A DNA stretch of 23,668 nucleotides from NCBI GenBank assembly GCA_934654795.1, contig CAKUGT010000024.1, forward strand, positions 1 through 23,668, given 5' to 3'. Under the pieces are notes generated by a model. That model did not search any database. It was not told the DNA's origin and was given only the letters and a program-made list of their open reading frames with translations. Of the stretch, positions 1 to 7,130 are shown one piece after another. The stretch is from an uncultured Collinsella sp. GTDB taxonomy: Bacteria > Actinomycetota > Coriobacteriia > Coriobacteriales > Coriobacteriaceae. Position 1 is the stretch's first letter. Every line of letters starts with the position of its first letter. The position numbers were made by a program, and so were the translations under genes.

Positions 1-53
1 CAGACCTTCCTGAGCTTGCCGATCTCGGAAGGCACGTGCAGACCTTTCGTCAT
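1..53 (-). CDS. arcA: Arginine deiminase, N-terminal 17 codons (cut by window edge)
   Basis: Read on the minus strand, an ATG at 53-51 follows a strong AGGAGG ribosome site (about 56-62) and encodes MTKGLHVPSEIGKLRKV before the window ends. This matches the usual start of bacterial arginine deiminases (a HV.SEIG.L..V pattern). Those enzymes hydrolyse arginine to citrulline and ammonia, the first step of the ADI pathway that yields ATP in the cytoplasm of anaerobes. The catalytic residues lie outside the window, so the call rests on the N-terminal pattern and a well-placed ribosome site. It is divergent from ppk1 across a long AT-rich gap that must hold its promoter. Confidence 0.75.
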   Translation of the reverse strand, partial: MTKGLHVPSEIGKLRKV

Positions 54-606
54 GGCCTCCTACCTTTCTTTCGGGCCTTACTGGCCGAATGTATCAGCGC
101 CCCTCCATATGGGACGCTGCTTGCTGACAGCTCTAGTTATATCCAAATATCACCCGCAGTTCCACCTCGCCCCCGAACGGTCAACAAAGTGCGATGAACG
201 GTATATCGCATGTGATTCCCCCATGATGTACTTCGGCGTTCTAAAGTAACTTTTCTAAGGTAAACGCTCTTTTTTCTCAAAAATCATTCGCAATTACAAC
301 TCCAATCTTTCGATTAAGAATTGCATATCTACAACTGTTTTATGTATATAAATGACGCTTGTTCGTGTTTCTGTCAGTATTCGATGATATTCAGCTACCT
401 ATCATTCTTATTCACACATACTCACCAGTTGAGTGAGGATATAGACCGTTTTTTCACAACGCGACGGGCGTCAGCTCTATGGCTTGTCAGCGTAAGAAGT
501 AGGTAAAGATACCGTTCACGCGATACGTCCGTGCCATAGGTCGACTAAATTGAGACAATAGTGAATAGTGTTAGGCAACCGTCCCCTGCGGGGACTGAAC
601 GGACAG
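54..606. other. Long AT-rich divergent intergenic region between arcA and ppk1
   Basis: About 550 bases with no convincing gene. The stretch from about 240 to 450 is clearly richer in A and T than the flanking genes. It should hold the arcA promoter (minus) and the ppk1 promoter (plus). A TTGACC hexamer is readable on the minus strand at 184-179, but I could not pair it with a good -10. The short open frame at 16-249 crosses the arcA start antisense and has no recognisable protein character. Confidence 0.6.
581..595 (+). promoter_or_regulatory. Perfect 6-bp hairpin just upstream of the ppk1 start
   Basis: GTCCCC, loop TGC, GGGGAC, ending 11 bases before the ATG at 607. Outer CCGT (579-582) and ACGG (599-602) can partly extend it. 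Only a weak ribosome site (GGACAG) lies between the hairpin and the start, so the structure could affect ppk1 translation. That role is inferred. Confidence 0.45.
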
Positions 607-3015
607 ATGCATATGCCGAGCAAAATCGAAAAAAAGCAAGCCGCCGCAAAGCTGCGCAAACCGCCGCGCGACTTCTCGTACACGCAGAACCGAGAGCTCA
701 GCTGGCTGCGCTTTGACAACCGTGTGCTTGACGAAGCCTTCGACGAGACCGTTCCGCTGTTCGAGCGTCTAAAGTTCGTGTCGATTTTCGAGTCTAACCT
801 CGACGAGTTTCTCATGGTGCGCGTGGGCGGCCTGTCCGATCTGGCAGAGCTCAAAAAACAGCCTGTCGACAACAAGAGCAATATGACCGCCTCCGAACAG
901 GTCGATGCTGTCATGGCCGAAATGCCCGGGCTCCTTACCCGATGGGAGTCCATCTTTAAGAGCATCGAGGGCAAGCTCGACACCCTGGGCGTTCACCGCG
1001 CCCGCATCGATTCGCTTACGCCCGAGGAGCGCACCTTTGTAACCCGCTACTTCCAGGCCTACGTGTCGCCGGTCATCTCGCCGTTGGTCATTGACCCGCG
1101 CCATCCCTTCCCCAACCTGCGCAACGGTGCACTCTATCTGGCTTGTGGCCTGGACGGCGTCACCGACGAGGAGAGCCTGCTGGGCCTTATCGAGATCCCC
1201 GCCTCGATGAACCGCGTGGTCGAGATCCCCTCGCCCACCGGCACCTACTCCTACATTCTGCTCGAGGACGTCATCCTCGCCTGCCTGGACAGCTGCTTTG
1301 GCTCCTATAAGCCACTCGACCGCGCGCTCATCCGCGTCACCCGCAACGCCGACATCGATCCGGACGGCGAGGGCGTCGAGGAGGAAGAGGACTACCGCCA
1401 GCACATGAAGCGCATCCTCAAGAAGCGCCTGCGTCTGCAGCCGGTAGTGCTCGCGGTCTCGGGGTCGCTCGAGAAGGCGACGCTCAAGACCATCCGCAAG
1501 GCGCTCGAGCTTTCTCGCCGCTCGGTCTTTACCTGCGATATCCCGCTCGACCTGGGCTACGTCTTCGGCATTGAGGGCAAGATTCCCGAGCATCTACGCA
1601 ACGAGCTGCTATTTACGCCGTTTAAGCCGCAGCCCAACCCCACCATCGATATGACCCGCTCCATCCGCGAGCAGGTGCTGCAGCACGACAAGCTGCTCTT
1701 TTACCCTTACGAGGCCATGAATCCGTTCTTGGACCTGGTGCACGAGGCCGCCTATGACCCCGAGTGCATCTCGCTGCGCATCACGCTCTACCGTGTGGCC
1801 AAGCAGAGCCGCCTGTGCGAGTCACTGATCGATGCCGCCGAGAACGGCAAGGAAGTCACGGTGCTCATGGAGCTCCGCGCGCGCTTTGACGAGCAGAACA
1901 ACATCGAGTGGGCCGAGCGCCTGGAAGAGGCCGGCTGCACCGTCATCTACGGCTCCGAGGGCTTTAAGTGCCACTCCAAGATCTGCCAGCTCACCTATCG
2001 CGAAGGCATGGCGCTAACGCGTCTGACGCTGCTGGGCACCGGCAACTTTAACGAGAAGACGGCCAAACTCTACAGCGACTTTATGCTCATGACCGCCCAC
2101 CCCGGCATCGGCGAGGACGCCAACCTGTTCTTCCGCAACCTGTCGCTGGGCAATCTGCGCGGCGATTACCGCTTCCTGGGCGTGGCGCCGGTCGGCCTCA
2201 AGCCGCTCATCATGCGCGGTCTGGATCGAGAGATTCAGCGCGCTCTCGCTGGCGAGCCCGCCCGCGTGTTCTTTAAGCTCAACTCGCTCACCGACCGCGA
2301 GGTCATCGACAAGATCGCCGAGGCATCGTGCGCTGGAGTCCGCGTGGACATGATCATCCGCGGCATCTCGTGCCTCAAGCCCGGTGTTCCGGGCAAGACC
2401 GAGAACGTGCATGTCCGCTCCATCGTCGGACGCTTTTTGGAGCACGCCCGTGTTTACGCTTTTGGCGTGGACTCGGACATGATTTACCTGAGCTCGGCAG
2501 ACATGATGACACGCAACACCGAGCACCGCGTGGAGATCGCCTTCCCCGTGCTCGACCCCACCTGCCGCGCCCTGGTACACGAGTACATGGGCATGCAGCT
2601 GCGCGACAACGTGAAGGCCCGCAGCCTCACGAGCGACGGCACCTGGGTCCCCGTGGAGCGTGCAGAGGGTGAGAAACCCTTCAACTCGCAGGAAGCCCTG
2701 CTGGAGCGTGCCTATCGCAACGCCGAGGCCGCGCCCGAGCCCGTCATTGAGGCGAAACCCGCCCCCGAGCCCGAGCCGCAGCCGGTAGCACCCAAGGTCC
2801 AAAAGGTCCAGGCGACCGTCATTGAGCCCGAGCCCGCACCTGCACCTCAGCCCGAGCCGCAGGTCACCAAGCCCGCACCCGAGACGAGCGCCCGTCGCGA
2901 GAAGCCCGTTGGCAAGACCAAGGCCATTGAGCGCCATCGTCCCGGTCGCGTGCGCATGGGTCTGGGCCTGATCGGTCTAGGCCTTAAGACGCTCATTACC
3001 GGCAAGACCAAATAG
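607..3015 (+). CDS. ppk1: Polyphosphate kinase 1 with a long C-terminal tail
   Basis: Reversibly transfers the gamma phosphate of ATP onto inorganic polyphosphate. The 802-residue protein begins with the typical N-terminal domain (NRELSWLRFDNRVLDEA; SNLDEFLMVRVGGL). It keeps both conserved catalytic-region histidines, His456 in KCHSKI and His613 in RFLEHARVY. Their spacing of 157 equals that of His435 and His592 in the E. coli enzyme. The core ends near residue 700. An extra tail of about 100 residues follows, first rich in Pro, Glu and Ala (PEPEPQPVAP-like), then basic and ending in a glycine/leucine-rich segment (GLGLIGLGLKTL); E. coli PPK is 688 residues. Start choice: the frame opens at a GTG at 568, but ATG 607 (or ATG 613) better fits the family. 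A strong terminator follows. Confidence 0.95.
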   Translation: MHMPSKIEKKQAAAKLRKPPRDFSYTQNRELSWLRFDNRVLDEAFDETVPLFERLKFVSIFESNLDEFLMVRVGGLSDLAELKKQPVDNKSNMTASEQVDAVMAEMPGLLTRWESIFKSIEGKLDTLGVHRARIDSLTPEERTFVTRYFQAYVSPVISPLVIDPRHPFPNLRNGALYLACGLDGVTDEESLLGLIEIPASMNRVVEIPSPTGTYSYILLEDVILACLDSCFGSYKPLDRALIRVTRNADIDPDGEGVEEEEDYRQHMKRILKKRLRLQPVVLAVSGSLEKATLKTIRKALELSRRSVFTCDIPLDLGYVFGIEGKIPEHLRNELLFTPFKPQPNPTIDMTRSIREQVLQHDKLLFYPYEAMNPFLDLVHEAAYDPECISLRITLYRVAKQSRLCESLIDAAENGKEVTVLMELRARFDEQNNIEWAERLEEAGCTVIYGSEGFKCHSKICQLTYREGMALTRLTLLGTGNFNEKTAKLYSDFMLMTAHPGIGEDANLFFRNLSLGNLRGDYRFLGVAPVGLKPLIMRGLDREIQRALAGEPARVFFKLNSLTDREVIDKIAEASCAGVRVDMIIRGISCLKPGVPGKTENVHVRSIVGRFLEHARVYAFGVDSDMIYLSSADMMTRNTEHRVEIAFPVLDPTCRALVHEYMGMQLRDNVKARSLTSDGTWVPVERAEGEKPFNSQEALLERAYRNAEAAPEPVIEAKPAPEPEPQPVAPKVQKVQATVIEPEPAPAPQPEPQVTKPAPETSARREKPVGKTKAIERHRPGRVRMGLGLIGLGLKTLITGKTK

Positions 3016-3025
3016 ACGTTTGTAG

Positions 3026-3069
3026 AAGCGCCCCGCATTTGAGGAAAGCCTCGGATGCGGGGCGCTTTT
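3026..3069 (+). terminator. Intrinsic terminator after ppk1
   Basis: A 13-bp perfect stem, AAGCGCCCCGCAT (3026-3038) with ATGCGGGGCGCTT (3055-3067), extended inside by GAGG/CCTC. It ends in a short T run just after the ppk1 stop and before the next gene. Confidence 0.9.
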
Positions 3070-3115
3070 CCCTGCTACCATGGTGCGGACAACAACGCGA
3101 ATGACAGGCAGGAAT

Positions 3116-4429
3116 ATGAAGCTCACCATAGAATCGATGACGTACGGCGCCGACGGGCTGGCGCACGCCGACAACGGCAAGGCCGTCTTTGTCCAGGGCG
3201 CCGTGGCAGGCGACACCGTCGAGGCCGAGATCGTGCAGGACGGCAAGTCGTTTATGCGCGCCCGCACCACCGAGATTCTGGAGCCGAGCCCCGATCGCAT
3301 CCAGCCTCCCTGCCCCTTCGTGGGTATTTGCGGTGGCTGCTCGTGGGGCAATCTCTCGCGCACCGCGCAGCTTGCCGCCAAGGAGCAAAACCTACGCTCC
3401 ACGCTCGAGCGCATCGGCAAGTTCAGCCCCGATCAGGTCGATGAGCTGGTACAGCCTATCCGTCGTACCAAGGACGACTGGGGCTACCGCAATAAAATCG
3501 AGCTCGAGCCGACCGTTGTCAACGGCCGCGTGCGTCTTGGCATGCACGGCGTCGACCCCAGCAAGATCGTGACCGTTGATTCGTGCCCGTTGTTCGACAA
3601 ACGCTTCCCCAAGGCACTCAAATCGGTCGTCGGCGCGCTCAATTATCTGAGCGGCAGCCACGACTTGGGCCTTGAGCGCGTGGGTATTCGCGCCTCGCGT
3701 CGCACCAAGGCGCTCGAGGTGGCGCTATGGACGCCCACGGGCTCTTTCCCGCGCTCGCAGGTCTCCCGCGTGCTGGCAGACGCCGCTCATCCCACGAGCA
3801 TCGTGCGCGTGATGAGCAAGGGCGAGAAGAAAGCCCGCCGCGTTTCCAAGGTCGAGATGCTCGCCGGCGAGGGCTCCTGGACCGAGAATATCGCCGACGG
3901 CCAGATGCGCTTGTCTGCCCCGTCATTCTTCCAGGTCAACACCAAGGGCGCCGAGATTTTAATCGAACTCGTCATGGAAGCGCTCGACCCGCAGGAAGAC
4001 GAACTGGCCGTGGACCTGTACTGCGGCGCCGGCACCTTTACCCTGCCGCTCGCCCGCCGCTGCGATTTTGTCGCCGCCGTCGAGGCCTATGGCCCGGCAG
4101 TGCGCGACCTGCGCCGCAACTTGGAGATCAACAAGCTCGATAACGTCGACGTCATCGGCGGCGACGCCGTGCGCGAGTTCCCCGATCAGGATGCCGATGT
4201 CCTGGTGGTCGACCCGCCGCGCGCAGGCCTGGCGCCCGAGGCCATCGACCTTATCGCCAGCACGAGCGCCCGCGATGTCGCCTACGTGAGCTGCGACCCG
4301 GCCACCCTGGCGCGCGATCTCAAACGCTTTGTCGAAGAAGGCACCTTCTCCCCCGTCAAGATCACGCCGGTCGACCTGTTCCCGCAGACCTTCCACTGCG
4401 AGACCGTCGTCCACCTCAAGCGCAACTAG
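3116..4429 (+). CDS. 23S rRNA (uracil-C5) methyltransferase, RlmD/TrmA family with TRAM and 4Fe-4S
   Basis: SAM-dependent methylation of a uridine C5 in RNA, most likely 23S rRNA. The 437-residue protein has an N-terminal TRAM-like RNA-binding domain (about 1-58). An iron-sulfur motif follows: Cys66, Cys72 and Cys75 (CPFVGICGGC) with Cys157 further on. The Rossmann domain carries DLYCGAGTFTLPLA and DPPRAGL. The nucleophile is Cys393 in VSCDPATLARDL, with the conserved base Glu429 near the end (HCETV). In E. coli RlmD these are Cys389 and Glu424. I chose ATG 3116 because AGGCAGGA precedes it and the TRAM domain starts there; the upstream ATG at 3080 lies against the terminator. The exact target uridine cannot be told from sequence, so no symbol is given. 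Confidence 0.92.
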   Translation: MKLTIESMTYGADGLAHADNGKAVFVQGAVAGDTVEAEIVQDGKSFMRARTTEILEPSPDRIQPPCPFVGICGGCSWGNLSRTAQLAAKEQNLRSTLERIGKFSPDQVDELVQPIRRTKDDWGYRNKIELEPTVVNGRVRLGMHGVDPSKIVTVDSCPLFDKRFPKALKSVVGALNYLSGSHDLGLERVGIRASRRTKALEVALWTPTGSFPRSQVSRVLADAAHPTSIVRVMSKGEKKARRVSKVEMLAGEGSWTENIADGQMRLSAPSFFQVNTKGAEILIELVMEALDPQEDELAVDLYCGAGTFTLPLARRCDFVAAVEAYGPAVRDLRRNLEINKLDNVDVIGGDAVREFPDQDADVLVVDPPRAGLAPEAIDLIASTSARDVAYVSCDPATLARDLKRFVEEGTFSPVKITPVDLFPQTFHCETVVHLKRN

Positions 4430-4535
4430 CCACTTAACCATTGCCCGGAAAAATCATTCGGCGATTGAGCGTGGCAAGCGGGCGCGTTCGGGGTATAAGA
4501 CGGCTAATTGTATGCCGCCTATGAAAGGAACCCTC

Positions 4536-5078
4536 ATGCCCAGCGTTGCCGTTCTCGCCGCCGATGGCTTTGAAACTATTGAATGCTTGACCATGGTCGA
4601 TGTCATGCGTCGCGGCGGCGTGCGCGCCACGCTCGTCTCTATCATGCCCACGCGTGAGGTCGTGAGCTCGTTGCAGATCCCCGTGACCTGCGATGCGCTC
4701 TTTGATGAGATCAACTTTGACGAGTACGACTGCGTTGTGCTGCCCGGCGGTCTGCCCGGCGCTACCAATCTGCGCGCCGATCAGCGCGTCTGCGACGCGG
4801 TCTGCGAGTTCGCCGCGACCAAGCACGTTGCCGCCATCTGCGCCGCCCCGTTTATCTTGGGCGAGCTCGACCTGCTCGAGGGGCGCCATGCCACGTGCTT
4901 CCCCGGCTTTGAGAAGAGCTTCCCCGAGGGCACCTATACCGGTGAGAAGGTTACGCAGGACGGCAACATCATCACCGCCAGTGGCATGGCCCAGTCGCTC
5001 CCCTTTGCGCTTGAGCTGCTTCGCACGCTGGCCGGCGACAAGGCTGTCGAGAAGGTTGCCGAGGGCATCCAGCTATGA
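4536..5078 (+). CDS. DJ-1/PfpI family protein (YajL/ThiJ-like)
   Basis: A 180-residue member of the DJ-1 group in the class I glutamine amidotransferase-like superfamily. The nucleophile-elbow cysteine is Cys102 (AAICAAP), matching human DJ-1 Cys106. Glu16, in ETIECLTMVDVMRR, aligns with DJ-1 Glu18. Family members are linked to protection against oxidative or carbonyl stress, but no substrate can be assigned here. ATG 4536 follows AAGGAA with a 5-base gap; the in-frame ATG at 4521 has no such site. The stop shares ATGA with the Maf start, so the two genes are translationally coupled. A TATAAG (4494-4499) may be the -10 of the pair. Confidence 0.88.
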   Translation: MPSVAVLAADGFETIECLTMVDVMRRGGVRATLVSIMPTREVVSSLQIPVTCDALFDEINFDEYDCVVLPGGLPGATNLRADQRVCDAVCEFAATKHVAAICAAPFILGELDLLEGRHATCFPGFEKSFPEGTYTGEKVTQDGNIITASGMAQSLPFALELLRTLAGDKAVEKVAEGIQL

Positions 5079-5656
5079 TTTTGGCTTCGCAATCGCCGCG
5101 CCGCATCGAGCTTATGCGCGAGGCTGGCTATGACATCCGCATCATCCCTGCCGATATCGATGAAACGCCGTTTGACGGCGAGGCGCCGCTTACGCTTGTC
5201 GAGCGCTTGGCACGCGCTAAGGCCGCTGCCGTTGCCGCCGAGCACGCCGAGCCCAACGAGCTGACCGTCGCCGCCGACACGATCGTCACCTTCGATGGCA
5301 AGATTCTGGGCAAGCCGGCAACCGAGGACGAGGCGCGCACCATGCTCCGCGAGCTTTCGGGCCGCACGCACCAGGTCGCAACCGGCGTCTGCATCGTTAA
5401 GGCCGGCGACACTGCCGCCCCGCATGCTGCCGAGAGCCTGTCGTTTGTCGACGTGACGGACGTGACGTTCTACGAGCTTTCTGACGAGCAAATCGAGCGC
5501 TACGTCGCCTCGGGCGAGCCCATGGACAAGGCCGGCGCCTACGGTATTCAGGGCACAGGCGGGCGCATGCTCGTACACGATATTTCGGGCGACTTCTACA
5601 ACGTGGTGGGTCTACCCATCGCACGCGTCGCACGCGCGATTCAAAAACTCTCGTAA
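5075..5656 (+). CDS. maf: Maf family nucleoside triphosphate pyrophosphatase
   Basis: Hydrolyses non-canonical or modified nucleoside triphosphates to monophosphates and pyrophosphate (house-cleaning; in some species linked to division arrest). The 193-residue protein has the family's N-terminal SQSPRR signature (residues 5-10), the catalytic-base motif AADTIV with Asp68, SGRTHQVATGV, and the C-terminal YGIQGTGG. Length is typical. The start ATG overlaps the DJ-1 stop (ATGA). A hairpin terminator follows. Confidence 0.93.
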   Translation: MILASQSPRRIELMREAGYDIRIIPADIDETPFDGEAPLTLVERLARAKAAAVAAEHAEPNELTVAADTIVTFDGKILGKPATEDEARTMLRELSGRTHQVATGVCIVKAGDTAAPHAAESLSFVDVTDVTFYELSDEQIERYVASGEPMDKAGAYGIQGTGGRMLVHDISGDFYNVVGLPIARVARAIQKLS

Positions 5657-5664
5657 TTGCATCT

Positions 5665-5697
5665 GGCGCTGGGTATCCCCCAGCGCCTACAATTTTG
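5665..5697 (+). terminator. Probable intrinsic terminator after maf
   Basis: GGCGCTGGG (5665-5673) pairs with CCCAGCGCC (5679-5687) around a 5-base loop, 9 bases after the maf stop. The tract TACAATTTT follows and is only partly T-rich. Confidence 0.7.
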
Positions 5698-5756
5698 GCG
5701 TACCGTACGGATCCCGACCGGGCATAAGGCGCGGCGGAAAACCGATAGGAGAAAAC

Positions 5757-6758
5757 ATGGACACACTGCTTGAAGCCATTGACGTTTGCGATGTCGATGG
5801 CTTTTGCTTTGGCAACTATACGGACGAGGAGGCCGGCACCGGTTGCACCGTAATCGTGGCAGCCGAAGGCGCCACCGGTGGCGTTGACGTTCGCGGCGGT
5901 GCACCGGCATCGCGCGAAACCGACCTGCTGCGCCCCGAGAACACCGTCGACAAGGTTCATGCCGTCTGCCTCTCGGGCGGATCGGCCTTTGGCCTCGAGG
6001 CCGCAAGCGGTGTTGCCCGCGAGCTCGAGAGCCGCGGCATCGGCCTGCCCGTCGGCCCCACGCAGGTGCCCATCGTATGCTCCAGCTGCATCTTCGACCT
6101 TGCCTACGGCGACCCCACGGTTCGTCCCGACATCGATGCCGGCATCGCCGCCGTGCGCGAGGCGCTCGACCACACCCCTGCCTCGCTCGAGCAGGGCAAC
6201 GTGGGCGCCGGCACCGGCGCCACCGTAGGTAAGCTCATGGGACCTGCCACCTGCATGAAGGCTGGCCTTGGAGCCGCCGCCGTGGCACTCGGCCCCGTCA
6301 AGGTGGGCGCCGTGGTCTCGGTCAACGCCTGCGGCAACGTTGTCGACCCCTTCACCGGCGAGTGGGTCGCCGGTATGCGTGCCGCAGCCGATAGCGACCA
6401 GATCGTCGACATGGAACTCGCAGCCTTTGCCGCCGCCGGATCCATGCAGATGCCGCTCGACCGCACCAACACCACCATCAGCTGCATCGTCACCAACATG
6501 GAGCTCACTAAGGCCCAGGCCACCAAGGTCTCCCAAATGGCCGCAGACGCCTACGCACACGCCATCCGTCCCACGCACACCACCAACGATGGCGACACCA
6601 TCTACACCCTCGCCAGCGGCAAACTGGGCGCCCAGGCAAGCGCCGCCGTTCCCCTAGACCTGCTGGGCATGCTCGCTGTAAGGGCCCTACAGACCGCCAT
6701 CGTAAACGGAGCCAAAACCGCCAAAACCTCCCACGGCATCCCTGGCGCCGCCAAATAA
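5757..6758 (+). CDS. P1 (S58/DmpA-like) family N-terminal-nucleophile hydrolase
   Basis: A 333-residue protein of the family of L-aminopeptidase D-Ala-esterase (DmpA), beta-aminopeptidases and the nylon oligomer hydrolase NylC. These enzymes cut themselves into two chains and use the new N-terminal Ser or Thr as nucleophile. Seen here: the N-terminal GCTVIVA and GGVDVRGGAPASRETDLL, the central CLSGGSAFGLEAASGV, and GNVGAGTGATVGK. The likely cleavage point is Asn238-Thr239 in DRTNTTISCIVTN, in the position where NylC is cleaved before Thr. This gives chains of about 238 and 95 residues. No signal peptide, so cytoplasmic. The natural substrate is unknown, probably small peptides or amides. ATAGGAGA precedes the ATG. 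It faces element A at its 3' end. Confidence 0.9.
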   Translation: MDTLLEAIDVCDVDGFCFGNYTDEEAGTGCTVIVAAEGATGGVDVRGGAPASRETDLLRPENTVDKVHAVCLSGGSAFGLEAASGVARELESRGIGLPVGPTQVPIVCSSCIFDLAYGDPTVRPDIDAGIAAVREALDHTPASLEQGNVGAGTGATVGKLMGPATCMKAGLGAAAVALGPVKVGAVVSVNACGNVVDPFTGEWVAGMRAAADSDQIVDMELAAFAAAGSMQMPLDRTNTTISCIVTNMELTKAQATKVSQMAADAYAHAIRPTHTTNDGDTIYTLASGKLGAQASAAVPLDLLGMLAVRALQTAIVNGAKTAKTSHGIPGAAK

Positions 6759-6770
6759 CCTCACCTGACC

Positions 6771-6895
6771 GGTTGCCCGGTGGGGCTTGGTTATGTTTGC
6801 TGCTCTACAGTCCTGGCTCGCACGAAGAGCACACTAAGTGCTCTTCGGCTCGTGCGGAACTCGCGACAAACATAACCAAGCCCCACCGGGCAACC
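6771..6895. repeat. Long inverted-repeat element A (29-bp perfect arms, 67-nt interior)
   Basis: The left arm 6771-6799 (starting GGTTGCCCGGTGGGGC) is the exact reverse complement of 6867-6895. The interior 6800-6866 folds further: CGCACGA (6819-6825) with TCGTGCG (6850-6856), a 5-base bulge TCGGC, then AGAGCAC (6826-6832) with GTGCTCT (6838-6844), loop ACTAA. On the minus strand the core 6807-6861 matches the core of element B almost base for base. It starts 12 bases after the P1 peptidase stop. No T run follows either arm, so it is not a canonical terminator. Function unknown. Confidence 0.9.
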
Positions 6896-6984
6896 TACCA
6901 ACCAGCTTCTTTTCTGCCCAGGCCCCTGTGTACCGCGCGTCGAAGATCTTCAAATTCAAACTGTCTGACAATCAATTCTTATAG
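6895..6984 (+). pseudogene. Remnant of a glycosyltransferase C-terminus between elements A and B
   Basis: Reading in frame to the TAG at 6982-6984 gives a tail containing VYRASKIFKFKLSDNQFL. Its YRASKIFKF closely matches the YRLASKIFKFN end of the intact glycosyltransferase at 7131-8162 on the other strand. No start codon or upstream coding sequence survives: element A's right arm ends exactly where the remnant begins. This is the 3' stub of a second glycosyltransferase gene, apparently cut off when element A arrived or by a deletion. The homology covers only about 10 residues plus a shared 17-nt string, hence moderate confidence. Confidence 0.55.
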
Positions 6985-6988
6985 CAAA

Positions 6989-7098
6989 GGCCCCTTGGCC
7001 TTTAGTTTGATACAAGTTCCGCACGAGCCGGAAAGCACTAAATGTGCTTTCCGTGCGAGCAGGACTGTTCGCAGTAGCAAACTAAAGGCCAAGGGGCC
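6989..7098. repeat. Long inverted-repeat element B (21-bp perfect arms, 68-nt interior)
   Basis: Arm 6989-7009 (starting GGCCCCTTGGCC) is the exact reverse complement of 7078-7098. Inside, CGCAC (7020-7024) pairs with GTGCG (7053-7057). A 5-base bulge GAGCC (7025-7029) follows, then GGAAAGCAC (7030-7038) pairs with GTGCTTTCC (7044-7052), loop TAAAT. The core 7015-7068 matches element A in opposite orientation, while the arms are unrelated to A's. It lies between the glycosyltransferase remnant and the 3' end of the intact glycosyltransferase gene. Confidence 0.9.
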
Positions 7099-7130
7099 CA
7101 GTCAACCTATCAGCAGCGATTACTCAACAG

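Noticed and set aside
16..249. 77-codon frame at the left edge
   Set aside because: Overlaps the arcA start antisense, has no ribosome site and no recognisable protein features.
568..606. GTG start for ppk1 at 568
   Set aside because: The hairpin at 581-595 would be coding and no ribosome site precedes the GTG; ATG 607 fits the family start better.
5397..6578. 393-codon open frame on the minus strand
   Set aside because: Antisense to maf and the P1 peptidase, low-complexity Gly/His/Arg composition.
6771..6895. Element A as a transposon end or MITE with target duplication
   Set aside because: No flanking direct repeat was seen next to the arms, and the arms are not shared with B or C.
6771..7098. 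CRISPR array
   Set aside because: Only two related cores, in opposite orientation, with no regular repeat-spacer pattern and no cas genes nearby.
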